From CAVQKZ01 sp963837325 (lineage in GTDB: Bacteria; Actinomycetota; Actinomycetes; Mycobacteriales; Jatrophihabitantaceae), in the NCBI GenBank assembly GCA_963837325.1, contig CAWIMV010000004.1, forward strand, positions 11,421 through 75,420: a stretch of DNA of 64,000 bases, read 5' to 3'. The position numbers were made by a program, and so were the translations under genes. Within the stretch, counting starts at the first letter, position 1. The number at the start of each line of letters is the position of its first letter. Below the pieces are notes generated by a model, which had not been told where the DNA came from, searched no databases, and was given only the letters and a program-made list of their open reading frames with translations. Of this stretch, positions 16,058 to 24,151 are shown in pieces.

Positions 16058-17007
16058 CCCGTACCGCGGTGCTCGAGGTGGGCGGCACGCACGCCACGGC
16101 CTCGTGGGTGGATCCCGGCACCTGGCAGGTCATGCCGGGGGCAACGGGCCGCGCCGCCGTGCGTGCACCACTACGCGCTGACGGCAGCGCGGACGAGATC
16201 CTCGACGCGCTCGCAGCGTGCGTCGACGCGCTCGGATCGCTGGCCGGTGGCCCGCTCGCCGTCGCGATGCCGGGCCCATTCGACTACGAAGCGGGCATCG
16301 GGGCGTTTGCCGACGTCGGCAAGTTCGACGCGCTCGCCGGAGTCGACGTCGGCGCTGGGTTGCTCGCTCGGCTACTGCCTGCGCCGGAGCGCATCGTGTT
16401 CGTCAACGACGCCGCCGCGTTCGGCCTCGGCGAGTGGCTCGTGGGTGCGGCCCGCGACAGCGACCGGGCAGTGGCCATAACGCTCGGCAGCGGCATCGGG
16501 TCGGCATTCGTCGACAGCGGTGCTGTCGTGTCGAGCGGGCCGACCGTCCCGCCCAACGGCTACGTCTACCGCCTCGAGATCGACGGCAACCCGCTGGAGT
16601 CCGTGGTGAGCCGGCGCGCGATCCGCGCGGCCTATGCCGCAGCGGGCGGCGCGACTGACGCCGACGTCCGGGAGATCGCGGAACGTGCCGCCTCCGCCGA
16701 TCCCCTCGCCTACCGTGCGTTCACCGAACCGTTGCGCCGGCTGGGAACTGCACTCGCGCCGTGGCTGGCGCGCTTCGCCGCGCAGGTGCTTGTCGTCGGC
16801 GGCGGGATTAGCGAGTCGTGGGCACTCGTGGAGCCGGCGCTGCGCGAGGGACTTAGGCGGCAAAGCTCAGCCGTTGCCGAGCTGCCGATTCGCCGCGCAG
16901 GCAATCCCGACGCGGCAACCGCGATCGGCGCGGCGTGGCATGCTGGCGGCGGTGTCGAGCCGCCGGCGCGATGTGCGCCTGCCTTAACCCGAGGCGAGAA
17001 ACGATGA
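16054..17007 (+). CDS. ROK-family sugar kinase-like protein
   Basis: 317 aa. The phosphate-1 loop is VLEVGGTHATASW, the catalytic-Asp region is VFVNDAAAFGLGE, the phosphate-2 region is ITLGSGIGSAF, and LVVGGGISESW closes the fold. There is no N-terminal HTH, so it is a kinase rather than a repressor. The usual CxCGxxGCxE zinc motif is replaced by YRLEIDGNPLESVVS, so the zinc site is missing. Both ends overlap neighbours by 4 bp. It probably phosphorylates the released sugar for the adjacent isomerase; the sugar is not known. Confidence 0.82.
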   Translation: MTRTAVLEVGGTHATASWVDPGTWQVMPGATGRAAVRAPLRADGSADEILDALAACVDALGSLAGGPLAVAMPGPFDYEAGIGAFADVGKFDALAGVDVGAGLLARLLPAPERIVFVNDAAAFGLGEWLVGAARDSDRAVAITLGSGIGSAFVDSGAVVSSGPTVPPNGYVYRLEIDGNPLESVVSRRAIRAAYAAAGGATDADVREIAERAASADPLAYRAFTEPLRRLGTALAPWLARFAAQVLVVGGGISESWALVEPALREGLRRQSSAVAELPIRRAGNPDAATAIGAAWHAGGGVEPPARCAPALTRGEKR

Positions 17008-18032
17008 GCGTCCCCCAGTTGCCGCGCCGCGGCGCGGACGCGAGTCAGCCGACGCTGCGAGACGTCGCCGAGCGCGCGCAGGTCAGCCCGATGACGGCCT
17101 CCCGTGCGTTGCGAGAAGACGCGGGGGTCTCGGCCGCAACCCGGGCCAAGGTGTTCGAGGCGGCCGTGAGTCTCGGCTACCGCCGCAACGAGGCCGCCCG
17201 CAACCTGAGGCTGGGACGCTCGGACGGGCTGATCGGGCTGGTCGTCACGAACCTGGCCAACCCGTTCTACTCGCAACTCGCACTGGGCCTGGAAGCGGCG
17301 GTCGCCGAGCAGGGCATGCGGGTCATGCTCGGCAACTCGGGTGAGGACCCGGCCCGCGAACGCCAGCTCGTGCAGGATTTCGCGTCGCGCCGGCTCGACG
17401 GGGTGGTGGTCGTCCCGGCGAGCAACGACCACTCGCATTTCGGCGCCGACCAACTCCGCGGCATGCCGCTCGTCCTGGCCGCCAGCCCGCCGGTCAAGAT
17501 CGACGTGGATTCCGTGCTGCTCGACGACTTCGGCGGGACCTGGGAAGCCACGCGGCACCTGATCGCCGGCGGGCACCGCCGTATCGCCTTCCTCGGTTTG
17601 CCGGCCTCGACGTGGACCGGCTCCGAGCGCTACCGCGGGTACTGCGCGGCGTTGGAGGAGGCTGGCATCGCCATCGAGCACCGTTACGCGTCACACCGGC
17701 AGCGCGAGGTGGCAGCGGCGGAGCACGCGACGGGCGAGTTGCTCGACCTGGACGAGCCACCGACGGCGATCTTCGCCGCCAACAACCGCAACACGATCGG
17801 CGCCTACCGGGCGATCCGCGCGCGCGGCGCGCCGACAACGCTGGCCGGCTTCGACGATTTCGAACTTGCCGATCTGCTCGGCCTGCCGCTGACCGTGGTC
17901 GCATACGACCCGCGCGAAATCGGCCGCGAGGCGGCCCGGTTGCTGTGCGACCGCATCACGAACGCGCAGCGGCATCAACCCGCGGCACCACGACGAATCG
18001 TGATCCCGACGAAGATCGTCGAGTACGGCTGA
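17004..18032 (+). CDS. LacI-family transcriptional regulator
   Basis: 342 aa. The N-terminal HTH is TLRDVAERAQVSPMTASRAL (residues 13-32), followed by the hinge helix region RNEAARNLRLGRSDG. The effector domain opens with LIGLVVTNLANPFYSQLALG, as in the periplasmic-binding-like core. ATG 17004 is chosen because it overlaps the ROK stop (ATGA) and follows GAGGCGAG; the in-frame codon at 16935 would run through the ROK gene. It probably represses both arms of the regulon through the 14179-14195 palindrome and responds to a sugar. Confidence 0.93.
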   Translation: MSVPQLPRRGADASQPTLRDVAERAQVSPMTASRALREDAGVSAATRAKVFEAAVSLGYRRNEAARNLRLGRSDGLIGLVVTNLANPFYSQLALGLEAAVAEQGMRVMLGNSGEDPARERQLVQDFASRRLDGVVVVPASNDHSHFGADQLRGMPLVLAASPPVKIDVDSVLLDDFGGTWEATRHLIAGGHRRIAFLGLPASTWTGSERYRGYCAALEEAGIAIEHRYASHRQREVAAAEHATGELLDLDEPPTAIFAANNRNTIGAYRAIRARGAPTTLAGFDDFELADLLGLPLTVVAYDPREIGREAARLLCDRITNAQRHQPAAPRRIVIPTKIVEYG

Positions 18033-18046
18033 TCCGGACCGCACGA

Positions 18047-18883
18047 CTAGCGCGGCGTTTCCTCGCCGTCGGACGGTCGTGCACCGTGCAACCGCGCGAC
18101 GTAGCGGTCGGCGGAGCGGCGGATCGCGGCCGCGCCGTCTGCGACGACCACGCGGCCCCACCAACCGCCGTAGACGCGGTCGAAGCGGAACCGCTCCACG
18201 CGGCCGGCGATGTCGAGCACGGTGTGCTCATCGAGCGGGATGAGGTTGGGATAGCTCCACATGAAGCTGACCCAGTCGCGGTCCTGCACGACCGTGATCG
18301 TGTCACCGGTGAGCAGGGCGCCGCGGCCGTCCGACCCGGCCGGCCAGTGCAGCACCGCCGCACCGTCGAAATGGCCGCCGATCCGAGCGAGCGTCAGTCC
18401 GGGCACCGGCTCTGCCTCGTCGTCGAACAGTTCGATGCGCGGCGAGGGTCGCTGGATCCATCGCTCGTCGGCTCGGGGGATGAGTATCCGGGCGTCGAAG
18501 GCATCGGCGATGTCGACGTTCGCGCCGTAGAAGTGCGGGTGCGACATGCAGATCGCGTCGATGCCGCCCATGTCGGCAAGCTGGCGTCGCGCGGCGTCGT
18601 CGACCAGTGCGATGCAGTCCCAGAGCACGTTGCCGTTCGGGGTGCGCACCAGCAGCGCCCGCTGCCCGATCCCGACCGCGGGCGCCACGCCCACGCCGAT
18701 GAGGTCGGGCTCCTCCTCGCGCAGGTCGGTGGCGTGGTCGAGCGCCAGTTCCGCCGCGGTGGTCCACCGCTGCCCGTCCCAGCCGACGTACTGGCGTTCG
18801 TCCGAGCAGATCGGACAGTATGCGGGCGGTTCGGCGGTATCGGGGTACTGCACGGCGCAGGTCGCACAGATCCACGCGGGCAT
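18047..18883 (-). CDS. MBL-fold metallo-hydrolase with N-terminal rubredoxin-like zinc ribbon
   Basis: 278 aa. The first 30 residues hold two Cys pairs, WICATCAVQYP and YCPICSDE, like a rubredoxin or zinc ribbon. The MBL part has SHPHFYGANVD (the first metal His pair, with D at the end), GGHFDG and LLTGDTI. Its first metal motif is HPHFYGAN rather than the standard HxHxDH, so the metal site may be atypical. ATG 18883 has GGAGG 5 nt upstream. The gene converges with the LacI gene, 14 nt between stops. The substrate is unknown. Confidence 0.8.
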   Translation of the reverse strand: MPAWICATCAVQYPDTAEPPAYCPICSDERQYVGWDGQRWTTAAELALDHATDLREEEPDLIGVGVAPAVGIGQRALLVRTPNGNVLWDCIALVDDAARRQLADMGGIDAICMSHPHFYGANVDIADAFDARILIPRADERWIQRPSPRIELFDDEAEPVPGLTLARIGGHFDGAAVLHWPAGSDGRGALLTGDTITVVQDRDWVSFMWSYPNLIPLDEHTVLDIAGRVERFRFDRVYGGWWGRVVVADGAAAIRRSADRYVARLHGARPSDGEETPR

Positions 18884-18992
18884 CACAGCCTCCTGCCGGG
18901 TCGATGCTTCGATGTCTTCGGCGGCCGATAGAGGTTCCGTATGGTGATCGGCGCTGCAGCACTGCTTAGCGTGTCCATCATGACTGTTGGGC

Positions 18993-19011
18993 CTGGTGTG
19001 ATCAGCACCAG
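18993..19011. promoter_or_regulatory. Inverted repeat upstream of the XRE pair
   Basis: CTGGTG-TGATCAG-CACCAG lies between the divergent MBL gene and the XRE/peptidoglycan-binding gene, about 125 nt before the latter's start. It is a candidate operator for autoregulation by one of the HTH proteins. The rest of 18884-19137 shows no further clear structure. Confidence 0.35.
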
Positions 19012-19137
19012 AGGGGTTCAGTAGGGTGGGTCAAAGGACGCACGCGGTGCCGGCCGGGTGCAAATTCACTCGCACGGTCGGTGTGGTCGGTGTAGACCTT
19101 TGGGGCTTGGGAGAGTCCCGGATGTTGCGGAGTCACG

Positions 19138-19887
19138 GTGTCGGGTGGGGTCAGGTGGAAGCCGCTCCCTGGCGACCTCGCACCACAGGTGCGTGACCTG
19201 ATCGTCCGGCTGCGAGAACTCAAGGACGGCCTCGGCGTCAGCATGACCGCCCTGGCGCGCAAGACGGCATACAGCAAGTCCTCGTGGGAGCGCTATCTCA
19301 ACGGCAAGGTGCTGCCCGCGCGTCAGGCCGTCGAAATGTTGGGTCAGCTCTCCGGTACGGATCAGGCGCGGTTGCTGGCGACGTGGGAGCTCGCGGAGCA
19401 CGCGTGGACTTCGAAACAGCCGATGGCGCCGAGCGAGCCCGTAGCCAACCCGGCCAATGCGACGGTTCCGCCGCCTCCGCCGGGTCGCCGACGGCCGCGG
19501 CGGACGACCGTCATCGTCGCCGGGACCGCGACCGCAGCGGCCGCCTGCGGGTTGGCCGTATGGCTGACGAGTGCAGCGCAGTCCTCGCCCTCAGCCGGCG
19601 CTACTTCGGTACGCCCGGCAGGTTACACCTGCACCATCAGCAAGCGCGGCGGCCTGTTCTACGCCGGGCACAGCACCACGTCCGAGCGCCTGGTCGCGCT
19701 CAATGCGGCGAGCCAGGACGTCATCGAGGTGCAGTGCCTGCTCAAGATGCACAGCCTGGATCCCGGGCGCATCGACGGCCTGTTCGGCACGCATACCCAG
19801 GCTGCGGTCAAGAAACTGCAGCGCGACGCCGGTGCGGTGGTCGACGGGATCGTCGGGCCGCAGACGTGGGCGCTACTACGGAGATGA
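19138..19887 (+). CDS. Membrane-anchored XRE protein with outer peptidoglycan-binding domain
   Basis: 249 aa. Residues 1-85 are an XRE-type HTH domain (KDGLGVSMTALARKTAYSKS, then SWERYLNGKVLPARQAVEML). A Pro/Arg linker (PPPPPGRRRPRR) leads to one transmembrane helix (VIVAGTATAAAACGLAVWL, about 125-145). The C-terminus is a PG_binding_1 domain: VIEVQCLLKMHSLDPGRIDG, then FGTHTQAAVKKLQRDAG and IVGPQTWALL. The GTG start is 5 nt after GGAG. The layout would put the DNA-binding domain inside and the glycan-binding domain outside. This suggests a one-component cell-wall sensor, but that function is inferred. It overlaps the next gene by 4 bp. Confidence 0.85.
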   Translation: MSGGVRWKPLPGDLAPQVRDLIVRLRELKDGLGVSMTALARKTAYSKSSWERYLNGKVLPARQAVEMLGQLSGTDQARLLATWELAEHAWTSKQPMAPSEPVANPANATVPPPPPGRRRPRRTTVIVAGTATAAAACGLAVWLTSAAQSSPSAGATSVRPAGYTCTISKRGGLFYAGHSTTSERLVALNAASQDVIEVQCLLKMHSLDPGRIDGLFGTHTQAAVKKLQRDAGAVVDGIVGPQTWALLRR

Positions 19888-20708
19888 CCGGCCAGTGGCG
19901 GCCGCTGCCGGCCTCGCTCGACCCGGAGATCGCTTACCTGGTGAGTGCGCTCCGGGACCTTAAGGACCGCTCGGGCCTGAGCCTCGCCGCTGTCGCGACG
20001 CGGACGCCTTACAGCAAGTCGTCGTGGGAGCGGTACCTCAACGGACGCATACTGCCGCCCCGGCACGCGGTCGAGGCGCTCGCCGACGTGACCGGCCAAC
20101 CGACCCGCCGCCTCATTGCGCTGTGGGAACAAGCCGAAGCGCGGTGGAGCGGGCGCGACCGTACCGACGTCGCCACAGCCGAACCCACCGTCGCGCCGGT
20201 TGCTGACGCTCCCCCGCCTGGTCGCAACTTGCCCGGCCGAGCGGCGACCCTGTCCGCCGCCGCCGTCGCGACCTGCGTGGTCGGGACCCTGCTCGTGGTT
20301 CTGACGAAACCGTTCGGGATTCTCAAAGGCTCGGTATCGGCGCCGCCGGGCTATTCCGTCGGCTGCCACGGTGCACAGTGCGCGGGCCGGGAGCCAGAAG
20401 GCATGGCATGCGCACTCGACGCGGTGACCTCGGATGAGTTGCGGGTCGAGGACACCTATGTCGAGCTACGGATCAGCCATCGCTGCGAGGCAGCGTGGAC
20501 ACGCGTCTCACACACCAAGCTCGGCGATCAAGTACTGGTGAGCGACCAGGACGGACGAACCGAGACGGCCACCGTTACCCGTGGCGCCGCAACCACGCAA
20601 TACATCTCCACGCGGATGATTGCCGTCGGCCGCGGTTCCCAGGTGCGCGCTTGCTTGCAGCGCACCGAGGCCCCGCGTAGGTGCACAACGCCGGTGCAGA
20701 CACTCTGA
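19884..20708 (+). CDS. Membrane-anchored XRE protein with DUF2690 domain
   Basis: 274 aa. It is a paralogue of the preceding protein in its first 85 residues: both contain YSKSSWERYLNG and end the HTH domain with a WE(L/Q)AE(H/A) segment. A transmembrane helix (about 122-142) follows a Pro-rich linker. The outer domain has the DUF2690 pattern: GYSVGCHGAQCAGREPEGMA, then TYVELRISHRCEAAWTR, with paired Cys. The start ATG overlaps the upstream stop (ATGA); the longer in-frame ORF from 19284 is a shadow of the first gene. The two proteins are probably co-translated and may form a pair. The role is unknown. Confidence 0.82.
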   Translation: MTGQWRPLPASLDPEIAYLVSALRDLKDRSGLSLAAVATRTPYSKSSWERYLNGRILPPRHAVEALADVTGQPTRRLIALWEQAEARWSGRDRTDVATAEPTVAPVADAPPPGRNLPGRAATLSAAAVATCVVGTLLVVLTKPFGILKGSVSAPPGYSVGCHGAQCAGREPEGMACALDAVTSDELRVEDTYVELRISHRCEAAWTRVSHTKLGDQVLVSDQDGRTETATVTRGAATTQYISTRMIAVGRGSQVRACLQRTEAPRRCTTPVQTL

Positions 20709-20915
20709 GGCGGTCGTGGCGACATTGCCGCCGTCCCACTATGGCGTCAACGCGGCACGTTCTACCGCCGTATCCGGCTCGGGACCGTCCCACGATCGCC
20801 CGCGCCTGAGCAAAGCGCTGGAAACCGCGGCGGCGTGGCTCCAAGCTCCCTTGGGTGCACACGTTGCCCGCAACCGACGCGTGCCTACGGCCGACTACCA
20901 CTTACGAGGATGAAC

Positions 20916-21323
20916 ATGCGTCTCGCGATCAAACTGTCCAGCGCTATTGCGGCGGCCTCGGCCGTCGCCGCTGTCTCACTCGTCGCCGCTCCAGGCGCGT
21001 CGGCGTCACAAGTCCCGAACATCGCGTACGGGTACGACAACAACCCGCACGCGGTGTGGTGCGTCCAGCACTTGATCAACGACTGGGCGGTCAAGTGGCA
21101 CGTCGACGGATACCACAGCCGGCCGATGGCCGAGGACGGCGTCTTCGGGCCGTGGACGGACTACTGGGTGCGGCGAGCGCAGGACGCGTGGATGGGTGCT
21201 AATCCCGACGGCATCGTCGGACCGGCCACCGGTAACCACCTCATCGAGGACACCCAACTCACCGGCGACACGTACTACGGCGGCGGCTACCACTACTGCT
21301 ACTACCTCATCCCGACGGGCTGA
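20916..21323 (+). CDS. Small secreted peptidoglycan-binding-like protein
   Basis: 135 aa. A signal peptide (MRLAIKLSSAIAAASAVAAV, cleavage near ASAS) precedes one PG_binding-like unit: VWCVQHLINDWAVKWHVDGY, DGVFGPWTDYWVRRAQDAW and DGIVGPATGNHLI, followed by a Tyr-rich tail (YYGGGYHYCYYL). ATG 20916 is 6 nt after GAGG; ATG 20910 overlaps that RBS. It lies about 200 nt downstream of the XRE pair and shares the domain type of the first XRE protein, so it may be a target or soluble partner. Confidence 0.78.
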   Translation: MRLAIKLSSAIAAASAVAAVSLVAAPGASASQVPNIAYGYDNNPHAVWCVQHLINDWAVKWHVDGYHSRPMAEDGVFGPWTDYWVRRAQDAWMGANPDGIVGPATGNHLIEDTQLTGDTYYGGGYHYCYYLIPTG

Positions 21324-21359
21324 CCGCACCGCAGCCACACGACGAACAGGAAGACACGC

Positions 21360-22349
21360 ATGTCGATGAATCCGATCGTCCGAAGCACGGCCGTCGCACT
21401 CGCTGCGACGGCGCTCGGTGCTGCTGCAGCCACGGCGCCGGCGTCCGCAGCGCCCCTGCACCGCTCCATCGGCCCCGCCGCCGTCCAGGCATCCGCGATC
21501 TCGTGCAGCACCGCGTCCAGCGGGCAGCCGGCGACGTTCTACTCCGGTCCGTCCGCGTCGAAGGTCTATGACAGCCGGTTCTCGGCGGGTCCGTCCGTGC
21601 CCGGACTCGACACGTACACCCCTCAGGGCGTCGCCGCCTGGAACGACTGGGACGGCCAGGGACACGACCTGCTGCTCGTGACGGCGTACCGCAGCGGCGC
21701 GCGCAGCAACGTGTACGGCATCGACGCGGCGACCGGCACGCTCGTGCAGACCGTCCAGATCGCCGAGACGCACGGCGGCGGGATCGCGGTCGGTGGCGGC
21801 TGGATCTTCATCTCCGGCGCGGGCCAGAGCATCCGCAAGTACAGCCCGGCGACCATGCGCAGCGCGTTCCAGCACACCGGCAGCCCGGCGTACGTCGCGT
21901 CGGTCGGGCCCACCCGCGCGGTGCACGGGGCCTCGTTCATGTCCTACTACGACGGCTACGTGTACTCGGGCCTGTTCAACGACTCGGCCCGCGACACGAT
22001 GTACCGGTACAAGGTCGCCAGCGACGGCACGCTGACCACCGGCACGTCGTACCAGGTCCCCACCAAGACGCAGGGACTGGTCGTCACCGGCAGCCAGTTC
22101 ATCTTCAGCACGTCGTACGGTCGCACCAACCGCGGCAACCTCTACGTCGTCAATCGCGGCTACTCGAGCCTGGACAGCGCGCAGCTGTACTGCTTCCGGT
22201 CACCGAGCATGAACGAGGGCGCCACGCTTTACGGATCAACGGTGTACGTCGTATTCGAGTCCGGCTCGTACGAGTACCGCTCGGGCGCGCTCAACCCGAT
22301 CACGAAGTTGCACCGCGCGTCGCTGAGTTCGCTGAGCGGGCTGGTCTGA
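21360..22349 (+). CDS. Secreted beta-propeller protein of unknown function
   Basis: 329 aa. The signal peptide contains VALAATALGAAAATAPASA. The mature part is a repetitive propeller: TPQGVAAWNDWDGQGHDLLL, NVYGIDAATGTLVQTVQI, HGGGIAVGGGWIFISG, QGLVVTGSQFIFST and GATLYGSTVYVVFES. No catalytic motif is evident. AGGA lies upstream of ATG 21360 at workable spacing. It follows the small peptidoglycan-binding-like gene after 36 nt and is probably co-transcribed. I do not recognise a named function. Confidence 0.75.
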   Translation: MSMNPIVRSTAVALAATALGAAAATAPASAAPLHRSIGPAAVQASAISCSTASSGQPATFYSGPSASKVYDSRFSAGPSVPGLDTYTPQGVAAWNDWDGQGHDLLLVTAYRSGARSNVYGIDAATGTLVQTVQIAETHGGGIAVGGGWIFISGAGQSIRKYSPATMRSAFQHTGSPAYVASVGPTRAVHGASFMSYYDGYVYSGLFNDSARDTMYRYKVASDGTLTTGTSYQVPTKTQGLVVTGSQFIFSTSYGRTNRGNLYVVNRGYSSLDSAQLYCFRSPSMNEGATLYGSTVYVVFESGSYEYRSGALNPITKLHRASLSSLSGLV

Positions 22350-22363
22350 GCGATCGCCCCTGG

Positions 22364-22401
22364 GTCGTGCGATCCTGGCCGCAACGGCCGGATCGCACGA
22401 C
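22364..22401 (+). terminator. Strong hairpin after the propeller gene
   Basis: GTCGTGCGATCC and GGATCGCACGAC pair perfectly, and inside them GGCCG pairs with CGGCC across a CAA loop with one bulged T. It begins 14 nt after the stop of the propeller gene. There is no T-tract. It is probably a terminator for the 20916-22349 transcript. Confidence 0.7.
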
Positions 22402-22433
22402 CGCGGGGGCCTCGACCACGACACCAACCGGGC

Positions 22434-22673
22434 CCGGCATGTTTTCCCCGCTGGTGACCGGTTCCAGCACCCCAAAACGATCAGCAGCGGGGAAAAGACC
22501 ACGACACCACGCCGCCCCCGGCATGTTTTCCCCGCCGGTGACCGGTTCCAGCACCCCAAAACGATCAGCAGCGGGGAAAAGACCGCCACACCAACCCGCC
22601 ACCGGCATGTTTTCCCCGCCAGTGACCGGTTCCAGCACCCCAAAACGATCAGCAGCGGGGAAAAGACCACGAA
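22434..22673. repeat. Three tandem 84-bp repeats with internal inverted repeats
   Basis: Units start at 22434, 22518 and 22602. About 66 bp are invariant except for two adjacent bases (TG, CG, CA); about 18 bp between the conserved blocks vary. Each block starts CCGGCATGTTTTCCCCGC and ends CAGCGGGGAAAAGACC, so TTTTCCCCGC and GCGGGGAAAA form an inverted repeat around about 33 nt. In unit 1 the arms extend to a perfect 12 bp. The period is a multiple of three, which leaves the minus strand open and creates a 28-residue repeat there; I regard that reading frame as incidental. The flanks 22350-22433 and 22674-22823 contain no other gene. Confidence 0.9.
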
Positions 22674-22823
22674 CACCACGCCGGCACCGGCCCGGCACCA
22701 GCCCGGCACCACGCCGCCCCCCACGGCGGCCGGTGCGCACCACCTCCGCCGGTCGCATCCGCGGTATGCGCAGACGCCGTCACCGGACATGCGGCACCCT
22801 GTACGCATGGCGAAGGCGACGAC

Positions 22824-23438
22824 GTGACTGCAGGTCTGGGGCGGTTTGCCGTGCAGGCAACGCCGGATGACGGAACCCGCCTCGGCCTGGCCATGCCGTG
22901 GGACGAGGACACTCGACCGGAGTACTCGCCGCCGGATCCGCAGCGGCACTACACCGCCACCGAGCAAGCCACCGCCCACCACCTGGTCCAGGTGCACGAT
23001 CACCTGCGCGCCGAACTGGAACGAGTGCGGCAACTCGTCGACGAAGTCGCTTCCGGTGAACTCGACGTCGGTCTGGCCCGGTCGTTGATCAACTCGATGA
23101 CCATGCGCCAGAACAACTGGACGCTCGGTACTTACTGCCAGGCATACTGCCGGGTCGTGACCACCCACCACACGCTCGAGGACGCGTCCGTGTTCCCGCA
23201 CCTGCGCAGCCGCGAGCCCGCGCTGGCACCGGTCATCGATCGGCTCGAGCAGGAACACCACGTGATCGCCGGGGTTCTGGACGACGTCGACCGTGCGCTG
23301 GTCGCCCTGGTTTCGACGCCGGGCCAACTGGACGCGCTGCGCGCAGCAATCGACACCCTCACAGACACGATGCTGTCGCACCTGTCCTACGAGGAACGGA
23401 TGCTGCTCGAACCGCTCGCCCGGCACAGCTTCTACTGA
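22824..23438 (+). CDS. Hemerythrin-like (HHE) protein
   Basis: 204 aa, soluble. Helical HHE motifs are VHDHLRAELERV (about residue 58), THHTLEDASVFPHL (about 115), EQEHHVIAGVLDDVD (about 140) and LSHLSYEERMLLEPL near the C-terminus. Together they supply the His/Glu ligands of a di-iron centre. It probably binds oxygen or senses oxygen/NO. The GTG start has GAAGG 7 nt upstream. It stands alone after the 84-bp repeats and before the TetR operon. Confidence 0.85.
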   Translation: MTAGLGRFAVQATPDDGTRLGLAMPWDEDTRPEYSPPDPQRHYTATEQATAHHLVQVHDHLRAELERVRQLVDEVASGELDVGLARSLINSMTMRQNNWTLGTYCQAYCRVVTTHHTLEDASVFPHLRSREPALAPVIDRLEQEHHVIAGVLDDVDRALVALVSTPGQLDALRAAIDTLTDTMLSHLSYEERMLLEPLARHSFY

Positions 23439-23515
23439 TCACGTCGCCAGGTGCGGCATGGCCGCTAGCGCCGCGCAAGTTGAATCCATATCACTGTCAT
23501 GCAATGATTTGACGC

Positions 23516-24151
23516 ATGAGCCCGCAGCGACGCGATCCGGCCGTCCGCGAACTGCTCATCGACGCGGCGGCCAAGATCTTGGCGGAGGACGGGATCGCCG
23601 GCTTGACCACGCGGCGCCTCGCGGCGGAAAGCTCCCGCTCGACGATGGCGATCTATACCCACCTCGGCGGTATGGAACGGGTTCAGCGCGCCGTACGGGA
23701 GGACGGGTTCGCCCGCCTCGCCGCACACACTGAGGCCATCGGGGCGTCCGCGGATCCGGTGGCCGACCTGATCGCGATCAGCGAGGCGTACTTCGCCTTC
23801 GGAATCGCCCACCCGCACCTCTACCGTGCGATGTTCATCGACCGTCCGGTCGAGGACGACAAGGCTGGAGCGGCGGCATTCGAGGCAATCGTGAGCGCCG
23901 TCCGACGCTGCATCGACGCAGGGCGACTGCCTGAGGTCGCGCCGACCATGGCGGTGATCTGGGCGGCTCAGATCTGGAGCATGCGCCACGGCATCGTCAC
24001 CATGGTGCTGTCCGATGCGTTGCCCGAGGCGCAGGCCCGCTACGTGCTATCGGACATGATCTTGCGCCTGCTGATCGGCTACGGCGACGACCCGGGCGCC
24101 GCGCGACGATCGGTGCGTCGGGCGTCGCGCCAGAGTGCTGCGTCGGCATGA
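23516..24151 (+). CDS. TetR/AcrR-family regulator
   Basis: 211 aa. The HTH is LTTRRLAAESSRSTMAIYTH (about residues 30-49) after the typical first helix RELLIDAAAKILAEDG. The C-terminal ligand domain contains FGIAHPHLYRAMFIDRP and IWAAQIWSMRHGIVTMVLSD, as in the TetR_C_33-like group. No clear Shine-Dalgarno sequence precedes ATG 23516, so the mRNA may be nearly leaderless. It shares a 4-bp overlap with the membrane-protein gene and is likely to regulate this operon. Confidence 0.9.
   Translation: MSPQRRDPAVRELLIDAAAKILAEDGIAGLTTRRLAAESSRSTMAIYTHLGGMERVQRAVREDGFARLAAHTEAIGASADPVADLIAISEAYFAFGIAHPHLYRAMFIDRPVEDDKAGAAAFEAIVSAVRRCIDAGRLPEVAPTMAVIWAAQIWSMRHGIVTMVLSDALPEAQARYVLSDMILRLLIGYGDDPGAARRSVRRASRQSAASA

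Noticed and set aside
22434..22673. CRISPR array
   Set aside because: The conserved part (66 bp) is far longer than the variable part (18 bp), there are only three units and no cas gene is nearby.
23084..23097. CGTTGATCAACTC as another copy of the 6447-6511 repeat arm
   Set aside because: It is a single copy inside the hemerythrin coding sequence (SLINS) without a partner arm, so chance is the simplest reading.
22236..23426. 396-codon minus-strand frame through the 84-bp repeats
   Set aside because: It runs antisense through the propeller and hemerythrin genes. The frame stays open only because 84 is a multiple of three, and the 28-residue repeat resembles no protein family.
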